A stretch of 64,000 bases of DNA. Origin: an uncultured Clostridia bacterium (GTDB lineage: Bacteria; Bacillota; Clostridia; Lachnospirales; CAG-274). Below, piece by piece: positions 34,451 through 43,105 of this stretch. The stretch spans positions 1 to 64,000 of the forward strand of contig CANRPW010000003.1 in NCBI GenBank assembly GCA_947632615.1. The letters are read 5' to 3'. Positions within the stretch are counted from its first letter, which is position 1. Each line of letters begins with the position of its first letter. The notes under the pieces were generated by a model that saw only the letters and a list, made by a program, of their open reading frames with translations, had not been told where the DNA came from and ran no database searches. A program made the translations under genes and the position numbers.

Positions 34451-35441
34451 AAACAAAATAATACTCAACATTTTCGGAAGCTATGACTCAAATTTAAAAT
34501 ATATCGAAAAGATATATAACGTAAGAATAGTAAACCGTGACGGAGAGATAGTAGTCACAGGCGAAAATTCGGCTATGGCAGAAAAGCTTCTTGAAGTGCT
34601 TATACACGAAGCCAAAAAGGGCAATGAGGTGGATAAGCAGATGATAAACTATTTTTCGGAGGAGCTTAAGGAAACTGAGCCTGAGAGGGTGGAAAAAATA
34701 AGCTCTGACATGGTGTGTATGACCGTGGCAGGCAGAGCTGTACGCCCCAAAACAATGGGACAAATGAATTATGTTGACTCTATCAGAAACAAAACCATTG
34801 TTTTTGGCATAGGCCCTGCGGGAACGGGCAAGACCTATTTGGCTATGGCTATGGCTATCACTGCATTTAAAAATCACGAGGTCAGCAGGATAATACTTAC
34901 ACGTCCCGCAATAGAGGCAGGAGAAAATCTGGGCTTTTTGCCCGGTGATCTTCAGCAGAAGGTAGACCCTTATCTGCGCCCTCTTTATGATGCTCTATAC
35001 GAAATAATGGGCGCTGAGACCTTTAATAAAAATATGGAAAAGGGCGCCATTGAAGTTGCTCCTCTTGCTTATATGAGAGGTCGTACCCTTGATAATTCAT
35101 TTATAGTGCTTGACGAGGCTCAGAACACCACACCCGAGCAGATGAAAATGTTTCTTACAAGAATAGGCTTTGGCTCTAAGGCTGTTATAACGGGAGATAC
35201 TACACAGATAGACCTTCCCAGAGGTAAAAATTCGGGTCTTTTAGAGGCTGTTGCTATACTTAAGGATATTGATGATATAGGCATAAATACACTGACCAAC
35301 CGAGATGTTGTAAGACATCCCCTTGTTCAGAAAATAATAAAGGCATACGAAAAGTTTGACGAAAAGAAAAGCAAGGAAGAGGTCAGAAAGACTGCAAAGT
35401 CGGACAGATTGGGTAGATCACCCAGGAGATTCAGAAGATGA
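34419..35441 (+). CDS. phoH: PhoH family ATPase
   Basis: A 340-aa PhoH-like protein with a KH-like N-terminus, then the ATPase core: Walker A GPAGTGKTYLAMAMA near residue 130, and Walker B SFIVLDEAQNTTPEQMK near 230. It is proposed to act with YbeY in RNA metabolism. Two ATG codons are possible (34419 and 34425). The end overlaps pgpH by 4 bases. Confidence 0.93.
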   Translation: MRMETQRIEAENKIILNIFGSYDSNLKYIEKIYNVRIVNRDGEIVVTGENSAMAEKLLEVLIHEAKKGNEVDKQMINYFSEELKETEPERVEKISSDMVCMTVAGRAVRPKTMGQMNYVDSIRNKTIVFGIGPAGTGKTYLAMAMAITAFKNHEVSRIILTRPAIEAGENLGFLPGDLQQKVDPYLRPLYDALYEIMGAETFNKNMEKGAIEVAPLAYMRGRTLDNSFIVLDEAQNTTPEQMKMFLTRIGFGSKAVITGDTTQIDLPRGKNSGLLEAVAILKDIDDIGINTLTNRDVVRHPLVQKIIKAYEKFDEKKSKEEVRKTAKSDRLGRSPRRFRR

Positions 35442-37498
35442 AGGATAAAAAATTAAAAAGCGGATATTTTGATACGTTTCTGCTTATAGTTGCATATGTT
35501 ATTACGGTTGCCGCCGCATTTTCAACCTACTGGGTGCATACTGACGGCAATATAGAGATAGGCTCTGTTTCTACCAAAAAATATGTAGCCTCCGCAACTA
35601 CAGAGAATACAAGAGAAACGGAAAAGCTCAGACAGGCAGCTATGGAAGCCGTGGGACCTGTTTATATAACCGATAATGACGTTATGCCCCGCGTGCTTGA
35701 TGAGATAGAGGCTTATCTTGACAGTGCAAACAGCCTTCGCGCTGCCTATGCGGTGGATCAGAATATAGAAGGGAACGAGGAGTATACCCGACTTTTAAAC
35801 AATGAAAATATAACACTTACTCAGGCAGAGCTTAAATCTCTTTTTGCTCTTTCGGAAAATTCCTTTGCTGAGTTTCGCACTTCTCTTACAGAGCTTGTGA
35901 CAAAAATATTAGATAGCGGTGTTTCTGATGTAGAAGAGACTCTTAAGGGCATAAAGGAGGAACTTTACCTTTCCAGCATGGATAACGCCCTCGTTGGGGT
36001 GGCGTATGACATTATATCGGGAGCCATAGAATGTAATGTTTTTGTGGATGAAGCTGCCACACAGGAGGCTAAGAAAAAAGCCGCCCAGGCAGTTCAGCCT
36101 GTTCTCATTCAAAAAAATCAGAAAATAGTGGGTGAAAATGAATTAATAACCGAGGAAATATATTATGCCCTTGAGGCGTGCGGTTTTATAAGAGCTGAGG
36201 GCGACGGAGCAAACCTGCTTCCCTTTGGAGGTAAGGCTTTGCTTATTACGTTTATTTTTATAGGCATTTTACTTTATTTTCTTAATTTCAATACAAGAAG
36301 GATACTTAGCAGAAATGAAGGGCTTTTGCTGTTTACACTTTACATACTTCTTATAGCTTCGGCGTTTGCGGTAAGCAGCACCGGCTATGTGTTTATACCC
36401 CTTTTGGGAATACTTATAATAATAACTCTGCTTATATCTACGGGCATAGCTATGATATTTACTCAGGTGGCGGCGGCTATAATAGCTGTTGTGACAGGAG
36501 CAGAGGTGGAGAGCTTTCTTTTCTTTATAGCCGCAGGAAATATAATGGTTCTTCTGACATGCGCCACAAAGGTCAGGGGCAAGGCTCTTTTCAACGGTCT
36601 TATAGCTTCTGTTGCCAGTGGCTTTACGGTGGTGGGCATAGACTTTATTAACGGCAGGGTGGCTGATTTTGCTATGCTTACAGATTTTGCCGTAGCTCTT
36701 GGCATTACTTATATATATGTTATAATTGCCGTTGGCAGTATGCCTGTGTGGGAGGCAATTTTTGGCATAGTATCCGATCTCAGACTTTCGGAGCTTATAA
36801 ACCCCAATCAGGAACTTATAAAAAGACTTATGATAGAAGCCCCCGGCACATATCATCACAGCCTTATTGTGGCTAATCTTGCGGAAACGGCTGCAAATGA
36901 AATAGGGGCTAACCCAACCCTTGCAAGAGTGGGCTCATATTTTCACGATATAGGAAAGCTTGAAAATCCTCAGTATTTTACAGAAAATATTACGGGAAAA
37001 TCTCCCCACGACCATATAGACCCATTTACAAGCGTAAGGGTAATAAAGCAGCATGTGCCTGACGGAGTAGCCCTTGGCAAAAAGCATAAGCTGCCCGGGG
37101 TAATACTTGATATTATATTTGAACATCACGGCACGAGCTTAATAAAGTTTTTCTATTATCAGGCAAAAAACAGCAAAAAATATACAAGGGAGATAAAGGA
37201 AGAGGACTTCAGATATCCCTGCGAAAGACCTAAAACCAAGGAGGCGGCAATAATAATGATAGCCGACACCGCAGAGGCTGCTGTCAGAAGCCTTAATTCA
37301 AACGGAAATGAAGAAAAGCTTGCTAAGCTTGATGAATTTGTAAGAAGCATAATAGATGAAAAAATATATGACGGACAGCTTACGGAAAGCGGACTTACCA
37401 TAAAGGATCTTGATGTTATCCGAAGTTCTATGGTAGGAATTTTAAAGGGAATGTATCATACAAGGATAGCGTATCCCGAAGATGAGGAGGAAAAGTGA
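35438..37498 (+). CDS. pgpH: 7TM-HD family cyclic-di-AMP phosphodiesterase
   Basis: A 686-aa membrane protein. After a first helix (FLLIVAYVITVAAAF) comes an extracytoplasmic domain (about 30-260), then about seven helices (265-440). A cytoplasmic HD domain follows with HHSLIVANLAETAANE, SYFHDIGKL and FEHHGT. PgpH proteins of this build degrade c-di-AMP, a regulator of potassium and cell wall balance. It is the YqfF position of the conserved operon. The ATG overlaps the phoH stop. Confidence 0.92.
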   Translation: MKDKKLKSGYFDTFLLIVAYVITVAAAFSTYWVHTDGNIEIGSVSTKKYVASATTENTRETEKLRQAAMEAVGPVYITDNDVMPRVLDEIEAYLDSANSLRAAYAVDQNIEGNEEYTRLLNNENITLTQAELKSLFALSENSFAEFRTSLTELVTKILDSGVSDVEETLKGIKEELYLSSMDNALVGVAYDIISGAIECNVFVDEAATQEAKKKAAQAVQPVLIQKNQKIVGENELITEEIYYALEACGFIRAEGDGANLLPFGGKALLITFIFIGILLYFLNFNTRRILSRNEGLLLFTLYILLIASAFAVSSTGYVFIPLLGILIIITLLISTGIAMIFTQVAAAIIAVVTGAEVESFLFFIAAGNIMVLLTCATKVRGKALFNGLIASVASGFTVVGIDFINGRVADFAMLTDFAVALGITYIYVIIAVGSMPVWEAIFGIVSDLRLSELINPNQELIKRLMIEAPGTYHHSLIVANLAETAANEIGANPTLARVGSYFHDIGKLENPQYFTENITGKSPHDHIDPFTSVRVIKQHVPDGVALGKKHKLPGVILDIIFEHHGTSLIKFFYYQAKNSKKYTREIKEEDFRYPCERPKTKEAAIIMIADTAEAAVRSLNSNGNEEKLAKLDEFVRSIIDEKIYDGQLTESGLTIKDLDVIRSSMVGILKGMYHTRIAYPEDEEEK

Positions 37499-37957
37499 TT
37501 GAAGCTTGTTTTCTCTAATGAAACGGATTTTGTGTTTGACAGTGAAATGATGGATATGTTTAACGAAGCTATAAAGACCGCACTTGAATTTGAGGGCTTT
37601 TCTCAGAATTGGGAGGTGGGGCTTACTATAGTGGACGGAGAGAATATAAGACAGCTTAACGGCAAATTCAGAGGCATAGACAGGGCTACAGATGTTTTGT
37701 CATTTCCTCTTTACGATAATTGGGACAAGTTTCCCAAAGAAGAAGGCGGAGCCATATTAGGGGATATTGTCATAAATATAGAGAAGGCAGTTGAGCAGAG
37801 CCGTGAGTACGGGCACAGCCTTAAGCGAGAGCTGGGTTTTCTCACCGTGCACAGTATGCTGCATCTTATGGGATATGACCATATGACCGAAGATGAAGAG
37901 AAGGAAATGTTTGACAGACAGAGAAAAATACTTGATAAAATGGGGCTGAAAAGATGA
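37499..37957 (+). CDS. ybeY: Endoribonuclease YbeY
   Basis: A 152-aa zinc enzyme for 16S rRNA maturation and ribosome quality control. The metal site HSMLHLMGYDH is intact. A TTG at 37499 follows the pgpH stop directly, with GAGGAGGAAA upstream. It overlaps the next gene by 4 bases. Confidence 0.95.
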   Translation: MKLVFSNETDFVFDSEMMDMFNEAIKTALEFEGFSQNWEVGLTIVDGENIRQLNGKFRGIDRATDVLSFPLYDNWDKFPKEEGGAILGDIVINIEKAVEQSREYGHSLKRELGFLTVHSMLHLMGYDHMTEDEEKEMFDRQRKILDKMGLKR

Positions 37958-38511
37958 TAACATGGGAAGAGCTTGAAGAGGCTGTAAATAAATGTCATAG
38001 CTGCGGACTTTGCAGAGAAAGGCACAATGCAGTGTTCGGAGTAGGGGATAAAACCTCGCCTATAATGTTTGTGGGAGAGGGACCCGGATATTACGAGGAT
38101 ATGCAGGGAGAGCCGTTTGTAGGAGCTGCAGGGCAGCTGCTTGACAAAATGCTTGGGGCAATAGGGCTTTCAAGAGAAAATGTATATATAGCAAATGTAG
38201 TCAAGTGCAGACCGCCTAAAAACAGAGACCCTTTGCCCGAGGAGCAGGAAGCCTGCATGAATTTTTTGAGGTGGCAGTTTGTACTTTTGCGCCCCAAAAT
38301 TATAGTATGTCTTGGCAGGATCGCCGCAAAGGCGCTTATTACGCCTGATTTTGCCATTACGAGGGACAGGGGAAAATGGTATTATAAAAAGGGCGTTCAG
38401 TTTACGGCAACCTTTCATCCTTCGGCGCTTTTGCGTGACGAGTCAAAAAAGCCCTTTGCCTGGGAGGATATGAAGGCTATAAAAGAAAAATTAGATGAAC
38501 TGGAGAAATAA
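37954..38511 (+). CDS. Uracil-DNA glycosylase, family 4
   Basis: A 185-aa Fe-S glycosylase. Visible features are Cys residues at CHSCGLC and in NVVKCRPP with the later ACMNF, the catalytic GEGPGYYEDMQGEPFVG motif, and FHPSALLR near the end. It removes uracil from DNA. It occupies the position between ybeY and era where Bacillus has dgkA and cdd. Overlap with ybeY suggests coupling. Confidence 0.93.
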   Translation: MITWEELEEAVNKCHSCGLCRERHNAVFGVGDKTSPIMFVGEGPGYYEDMQGEPFVGAAGQLLDKMLGAIGLSRENVYIANVVKCRPPKNRDPLPEEQEACMNFLRWQFVLLRPKIIVCLGRIAAKALITPDFAITRDRGKWYYKKGVQFTATFHPSALLRDESKKPFAWEDMKAIKEKLDELEK

Positions 38512-38512
38512 T

Positions 38513-39412
38513 ATGGAAAATAAATTCAGATCGGGGTATGTTTCTATAATAGGCAGACCCAATGTAGGCAAGTCAACTATTATGAACCTGCTTATAGGCG
38601 AAAAAATAGCTATTATGAGTCACAGACCTCAGACTACAAGAAATAAAATACAGACTATTCTCACCACAGATAACTTTCAGGCTATATTCACAGATACACC
38701 GGGACTTCACAGCCCCAAGAGCAAGCTGGGGGATTTTATGGTGAAATCTGCCGAAGGCGCTCTTGAAGAGGTAGATATGGTTTTGTATGTTATCGAGCCT
38801 TATGAAAAGATAAGAAAAAGCGATCTTGACATAATAGAAAGGCTTAAGAAAATAACCACGCCTGTATTCCTCATTATAAATAAGACCGACACAGTGGATA
38901 AGGATGAAATACTTAAGGTAATAGATGCCTACAGAAAGGCTTATGACTTTAAAGAGATAATACCGTTTTCGGCAATAAAGGGAGAAAACAGAGAGCTGCT
39001 TATAAATATAATTGAGAATAATCTGCCATACGGACCTATGTTTTACCCGGATGATATGATAACCGATCAGACGGAGAGGCAAATAGCGGCGGAAATAATA
39101 AGAGAAAAGGCGCTTTTTCTTCTGGATGAGGAGATACCTCACGGCATAGCTGTAGAGGTGACCGAAATGAAAGCCCGTGAAGACAAGGATATGGTGGATG
39201 TAAGCGCAACCATATATTGTGAAAAAAGCTCTCATAAGGGAATAATAATAGGTAAGAACGGAACAATGCTTAAAAAGATAGGAAGTCGCTCAAGAGCCGA
39301 TATAGAAAGATTTTTAGGCAGCAAGATCAATCTTCAGCTTTGGGTAAAGGTGAAGAAGGATTGGCGGGACAATGAATATCTTTTAAAGGAATTTGGCTAT
39401 AAAAAGCAGTGA
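38513..39412 (+). CDS. era: GTPase Era
   Basis: A 299-aa GTPase for 30S ribosome assembly. G1 GRPNVGKST, G2 region QTTRNKIQ, G3 DTPGLH and G4 NKTD are present, and a C-terminal KH domain includes IIGKNGTMLKKIG. The ATG at 38513 is chosen because GGAG lies upstream; an earlier ATG at 38495 would sit inside the previous gene. The end is followed by a large palindrome rather than by yqzL. Confidence 0.96.
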   Translation: MENKFRSGYVSIIGRPNVGKSTIMNLLIGEKIAIMSHRPQTTRNKIQTILTTDNFQAIFTDTPGLHSPKSKLGDFMVKSAEGALEEVDMVLYVIEPYEKIRKSDLDIIERLKKITTPVFLIINKTDTVDKDEILKVIDAYRKAYDFKEIIPFSAIKGENRELLINIIENNLPYGPMFYPDDMITDQTERQIAAEIIREKALFLLDEEIPHGIAVEVTEMKAREDKDMVDVSATIYCEKSSHKGIIIGKNGTMLKKIGSRSRADIERFLGSKINLQLWVKVKKDWRDNEYLLKEFGYKKQ

Positions 39413-39439
39413 TACGCATAAAACCGCAGGGTTTGGCCA

Positions 39440-39559
39440 CGCCCTTACGAACCATCAAAGACGGTTCTTCAGGGCGGACCCGCGGGGCAGGGCGAGGCGT
39501 GACGTCAAAGGGGACGGACTTGTCCGTCCCCTTTGACGTCACGCCTCGCCCTGCCCCGC
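39440..39559. repeat. ACCATC hairpin plus 38-bp palindrome
   Basis: A short hairpin (39440-39476) has outer arms CGCCCT/AGGGCG and core ACCATC-AAA-GACGGT. After 5 bases a perfect 38-bp stem follows (39482-39519 with 39522-39559, loop TT). Read from the minus strand the order is long palindrome then ACCGTC-TTT-GATGGT, the same order as at 32.7 and 40.7 kb. It splits the usual era-yqzL-recO operon. The rest of 39413-39787 is AT-rich; GTATA at 39719 with GGTGAAAATA at 39738 weakly resembles a forespore promoter. Confidence 0.9.
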
Positions 39560-39787
39560 TGCCCGGTGGGGTATATGAATAATCGTGAGCAAATTTTGAC
39601 TATATAAAACAAATTTTGCATTGGTCGGAAATTACGAAAGTATTAAATTAAAAGAGAGAAAAGATTTTTAAGATTTGTCAAGACAAAAATTCTCTTTACA
39701 TATGACAGTCTTTGACAAGTATATAAACCCATCCCCGGGTGAAAATATTTATGTAAGCACATAAATTATAATGTGGGGGTTTATATA

Positions 39788-39928
39788 ATGAAGAATTTTT
39801 TTTGGAATATATTTGTAAAAAGCGGGAGCGTAGAGGCTTTTTTAGGATATAAGGAGTGTCTGGCGGCAGCTAAACGCCACGAAAAGGAAAATACACCGCC
39901 TACAGAAGGAGAAGTAAGACAGCTATGA
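39788..39928 (+). CDS. yqzL: YqzL family protein, 46 aa
   Basis: A small protein starting MKNFFWNIFVKSGSVEAFLG, which matches the YqzL family found between era and recO in many Firmicutes. Function is unknown. The stop overlaps the recO start by 4 bases (ATGA). It is short enough to be missed by length-filtered gene finders. Confidence 0.88.
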   Translation: MKNFFWNIFVKSGSVEAFLGYKECLAAAKRHEKENTPPTEGEVRQL

Positions 39929-40668
39929 GCACAGAAAAGGTAAGAGGAATTGTTATAAGAGAAATTCCTGTAGGGGAGTCTGACAAAATAATAACCCTTC
40001 TGACTAAGGAAAAGGGCAAAATAACACTTTCGGCAAGAGGAGCAAGAAAACCCAAAAGCAAATATCTTGCATCTTGCGAGCTTTTTGCCTATTCTGATTT
40101 TGTCATATATACTGCAAGAAAATATCCTTCGGTTTCTTCGGCAGTTCTTATAAACAGCTTTTATGGGTTGAGAAAAAGGCTTGACTGCTTTTATTGTGGC
40201 GCATATCTTTCCGAAATATGCAACAGACTTATATTTGAGGGGACAGACTGTTCGGAATGTATGCTATTGCTTCTTACTGCGCTTAACCGTATGTCTAAGG
40301 GACTTTCGGAGTCTTTTATAACAAGTCTTGTGTTTGAGCTTAAATTTCTTTTGATAAACGGTATGCTGCCTGATCTTGGCGTGTGCGAGAGCTGCGGAAA
40401 AAGCCTTGAGGGGTCTGCGCATATTGGCAGTGATGGGTTGTTGTGCAGTGATTGCGCCAAGGATGAAAAGGAGATATCTTCGGGAGCCGTTAAGGCTCTT
40501 CGATACATATATAATTCCGATATAGCTTCTGTATTCAGCTTTAAAGCCGACAAAAAAGTAGTTGAGGGAATAAGCGCCGTCAGGGACAGTGTTATGCAAA
40601 GACAAACAGACAGAGAGTTTAAAACCTATAGTATGTTTAAAGATATTTGTTTAGAAAAAAATGAATGA
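39925..40668 (+). CDS. recO: DNA repair protein RecO
   Basis: A 247-aa recombination mediator. The N-terminal OB fold begins KVRGIVIREIPVGESDKII, the central helical region follows, and a four-Cys zinc site is present (CESCGKSL, then LLCSDC). It loads RecA in the RecFOR pathway. It is translationally coupled to yqzL. A palindrome of the long family follows 10 bases after the stop. Confidence 0.94.
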   Translation: MSTEKVRGIVIREIPVGESDKIITLLTKEKGKITLSARGARKPKSKYLASCELFAYSDFVIYTARKYPSVSSAVLINSFYGLRKRLDCFYCGAYLSEICNRLIFEGTDCSECMLLLLTALNRMSKGLSESFITSLVFELKFLLINGMLPDLGVCESCGKSLEGSAHIGSDGLLCSDCAKDEKEISSGAVKALRYIYNSDIASVFSFKADKKVVEGISAVRDSVMQRQTDREFKTYSMFKDICLEKNE

Positions 40669-40678
40669 GGGGCTGCCC

Positions 40679-40798
40679 GGGTCAGAGCGAGGTCAGCAAA
40701 AAGGGAGTGGGCTTGCCCACTCCCTTTTTGCTGATCTCGCTCTGACCCGACCCGCAGGGGGCCGCATTCAGACCATCTGCGATGGTCTGAATGGCGGC
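40679..40798. repeat. 34-bp palindrome plus ACCATC hairpin
   Basis: Arms 40679-40712 and 40715-40748 pair over 34 bases with one G-T mismatch and a TT loop. After 12 bases comes a second hairpin (40761-40798) with core GACCATC-TGC-GATGGTC and GCCGC/GCGGC outer arms. It lies between convergent recO and aldo/keto reductase genes. Same order and core as the 32.7 kb copy. Confidence 0.9.
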
Positions 40799-40815
40799 AT
40801 CGACGGGCGAAGCCC

Positions 40816-41826
40816 TCAAACTACATTTCCTGCTTTTTGCTTGCCGTTTTGCGCCATTACGCCGACAAGGGCGTGGGGTATATAGAGCTCTTCGAGATAG
40901 TTTATTTCGCTTTCTGAAAGAACAACATCAACTGCCTTTGCCATGCCGTCTACCTGTGAAGTCTTTGTTGCGCCTACAACGGGAGAGGTTACCTTTGTGA
41001 GCAGCCAGGCGAGGGATATTTCTGTCATGGTTACATTCTTGTTTTTTGCCAGCTCTTCTACACGGCTGATTATTTTTTCGTCTGTTTCCGCAGTTGCGTC
41101 ATATTTAAAACGAGCGTATGAGTCCTCTTCAAAACGCTTTGAGGTGAAGCCTTTGGGACGGCAAAGTCTGCCGCTTGCCAAGGCGCTGTAGGGAGTCGTG
41201 GCAATATTTTCGGAGCGGCAGAAGGGGAGCATTTCTCTTTCCTCCTCGCGAGCAATAAGATTGTAGTGACCCTGTACGGATATAAATTCGGTAAGTCCGT
41301 TTGCTCTTGCGAAGTAATTTGCTTTGGCAAGCTGCCATGCAAAGCAGTTTGAAATGCCTATATAGCGGGCTTTACCGGATTTTACCGCATTGTGAAGCCC
41401 CTCCATAATTTCTTCCATGGGGGTGTGATAGTCCCACATATGATATATATAAAGGTCTACATAGTCAAGCCCGAGATTTGAAAGGCTTTCGTTTAAATAG
41501 TTTTCTATGTGCTTTTGTCCGCTTATGTTGTTGTCGATCTCTTGCTGTGTTCTGGGAGTAAATTTTGTGGCTATTACATAGTCATCTCTTTTTGCAAATT
41601 CTTTCAGGGCTTTTCCTACAAACTGCTCGCTTGTGCCGTTTTGATATACTATGGCAGTGTCGTAGAAATTTATGCCAAGCTCAAGCCCGTGTTTTATTAT
41701 TTCTCTTGTTTTTGCTTCGTCCACCGTCCAGCTGTGCTGACCTGTTTTGGCATTGCCAAAGCCCATACAGCCCATACAGATACGGGATACGTTAAGGTCT
41801 GATCTTCCGAGTTTTATATACTTCAT
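40816..41826 (-). CDS. Aldo/keto reductase
   Basis: A 336-aa NADPH-dependent oxidoreductase of the AKR TIM-barrel family. The catalytic Asp and Tyr are seen in GINFYDTAIVYQNGTSE, Lys in YVIATKF, and His in DLYIYHMWD. Substrate is not predictable. It is encoded 12 bases downstream of a TetR-type repressor on the same strand and probably responds to that repressor's ligand. Confidence 0.92.
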   Translation of the reverse strand: MKYIKLGRSDLNVSRICMGCMGFGNAKTGQHSWTVDEAKTREIIKHGLELGINFYDTAIVYQNGTSEQFVGKALKEFAKRDDYVIATKFTPRTQQEIDNNISGQKHIENYLNESLSNLGLDYVDLYIYHMWDYHTPMEEIMEGLHNAVKSGKARYIGISNCFAWQLAKANYFARANGLTEFISVQGHYNLIAREEEREMLPFCRSENIATTPYSALASGRLCRPKGFTSKRFEEDSYARFKYDATAETDEKIISRVEELAKNKNVTMTEISLAWLLTKVTSPVVGATKTSQVDGMAKAVDVVLSESEINYLEELYIPHALVGVMAQNGKQKAGNVV

Positions 41827-41837
41827 TTTAATTCTCC

Positions 41838-42458
41838 TTATTTAAGTAATCTCATAATGCAGTTTCGGCATAGCTCATATACAGACATAAATACATAATT
41901 GACGCCTGCCTTTTCCATAGCGGCTCTTTGTTTTTCATTTACATAGGTGTAGGGATAAATTCCGAACATAAAGGGAAAGAAGGTATATATAAAATCCTGC
42001 TTTTCGTCGGATGTCATATTGGGGAAAAACTTATCAAGACAGACCGCCACTGTCTGCAAAGCTTTTCCGTAGGCGACTTTAAATTCCGCAAGATTTTCGT
42101 CACGGCTGCCCGTTTCCATGTCGTAGTGGTTCATTGACATTATTTTAAGAAGTCGGGGGCGGTTTTCAAGGGATCTTGCCAATTTGTCGGCAAATTCTTC
42201 CGCTGTGAGAGTATTGTTTTTTTCTGTTATTTCATTAAGCTCAGCCACCCAAAGCTCATATTCTCTTTTAAGTAGAGCAAGAAATATCTCCTCTTTAGTC
42301 TGAAAATAATTGTATATAGAGGTTCTTGTAAAGCTGGTGGCTTCGCCTATTTCTTTAATTGTTATTTCCTTAAAGCTCATGGTGTTATACAGTCTTTCAC
42401 AGGCGTTTATGATTTCCTCTTTCCGGGCGTTTGTAAGTTCGGGCGATCCCTTTGGCAT
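41838..42458 (-). CDS. TetR/AcrR family regulator
   Basis: A 206-aa repressor with an N-terminal HTH (ITIKEIGEATSFTRTSIYNYF) and a helical ligand-binding domain. It is first in a two-gene operon with the aldo/keto reductase. The promoter upstream carries two palindromic operators, so it is very likely autoregulated. The inducer is unknown. Confidence 0.92.
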   Translation of the reverse strand: MPKGSPELTNARKEEIINACERLYNTMSFKEITIKEIGEATSFTRTSIYNYFQTKEEIFLALLKREYELWVAELNEITEKNNTLTAEEFADKLARSLENRPRLLKIMSMNHYDMETGSRDENLAEFKVAYGKALQTVAVCLDKFFPNMTSDEKQDFIYTFFPFMFGIYPYTYVNEKQRAAMEKAGVNYVFMSVYELCRNCIMRLLK

Positions 42459-42481
42459 AGTGCACAGCTCCTTTTTATATA

Positions 42482-42535
42482 TTCTGACTTTGTGTCAGAA
42501 CAAATTATATCATTATTCTGACATTGTGTCAATAC
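42482..42535 (-). promoter_or_regulatory. TetR-type promoter with two operators
   Basis: On the minus strand TTGACA (42532-42527) and TATAAT (42509-42504) have a 17-base spacer. Operator 1 is the perfect palindrome TTCTGAC-N5-GTCAGAA at 42482-42500, downstream of the -10. Operator 2, TTCTGAC-N5-GTCAATA at 42517-42535, covers the -35. Binding would block RNA polymerase. Confidence 0.85.
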
Positions 42536-42591
42536 CGATGGGGGCTATTTTTGATATAAAGAGCAAAATTATAAAAATTGGAAATTTACTC

Positions 42592-42620
42592 TTGACAAAC
42601 CATAAAAGATAGTCTATAAT
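42592..42620 (+). promoter_or_regulatory. Promoter of the tRNA cluster
   Basis: TTGACA at 42592-42597, 17-base spacer, TATAAT at 42615-42620. Both hexamers are perfect, as expected for stable RNA genes. It leads into tRNA-Phe and probably the two tRNA-Gly genes. Confidence 0.88.
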
Positions 42621-42677
42621 AGTTTCTGTCGTCAGGTGAGAAGCCCATAAATCGGGTGAGAAGCTCATAAACGGCTA

Positions 42678-42751
<74 letters not shown>

Positions 42752-42758
42752 TGTTTTT

Positions 42759-42829
42759 GCGGGTGTGGTTCAATGGTAGAACATCAGCCTTCCAAGCTGA
42801 GGACGAGGGTTCGATTCCCTTCACCCGCT
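42759..42829 (+). tRNA. tRNA-Gly (anticodon TCC)
   Basis: Acceptor strands GCGGGTG and CACCCGC pair fully. The anticodon loop CTTCCAA gives TCC. It lies 7 bases after tRNA-Phe. Confidence 0.96.
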
Positions 42830-42922
42830 CTTGTATGATTTTTTAATCATTCAGCCCAACCCTATAGAAATCGGCTGTTATATTCAGCCGGTTTCCCCCA
42901 TCCTTTCATATATATTTATTAT

Positions 42923-42994
42923 GCGCGAATGGCTCAGTGGTAGAGCATCGCCTTGCCAAGGCGAGGGCCGCGGGTTCGAATCCCGTTTCGCGCT
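42923..42994 (+). tRNA. tRNA-Gly (anticodon GCC)
   Basis: Acceptor strands GCGCGAA and TTCGCGC pair fully. The anticodon loop TTGCCAA gives GCC. A T run follows. It is separated from the previous tRNA by 93 bases and may have its own transcript. Confidence 0.95.
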
Positions 42995-43013
42995 TTTTTT
43001 ATTGCATTTTTAG

Positions 43014-43068
43014 CTCCTCCCTTTTCATTTAAACCCCCTCGGGGGCTTGTGGTATGAAAGGGGAGGAT
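43014..43068 (+). promoter_or_regulatory. Leader hairpin upstream of the Co/Ni transporter
   Basis: CTCCTCCCTTTTCAT (43014-43028) pairs with 43054-43068 with two mismatches. A nested CCCCC-TC-GGGGG stem lies at 43034-43045. It is followed by no T run, so it is not a standard terminator. I find no match to the cobalamin or NiCo riboswitch. Confidence 0.4.
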
Positions 43069-43105
43069 TTATAATGGAATAAAATTGTATAGAAAGGGTG
43101 ATATT

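Noticed and set aside
36269..36859. Antisense frame of 196 codons in pgpH
   Set aside because: Shadow of a transmembrane coding region; no ribosome binding site and no familiar domain.
38573..39235. Antisense frame of 220 codons in era
   Set aside because: Opposite strand of a highly conserved gene, aromatic-rich composition typical of a shadow.
42995..43105. Cobalamin or NiCo riboswitch before cbiM
   Set aside because: The leader is too short for a cobalamin riboswitch and lacks the conserved boxes of both classes.
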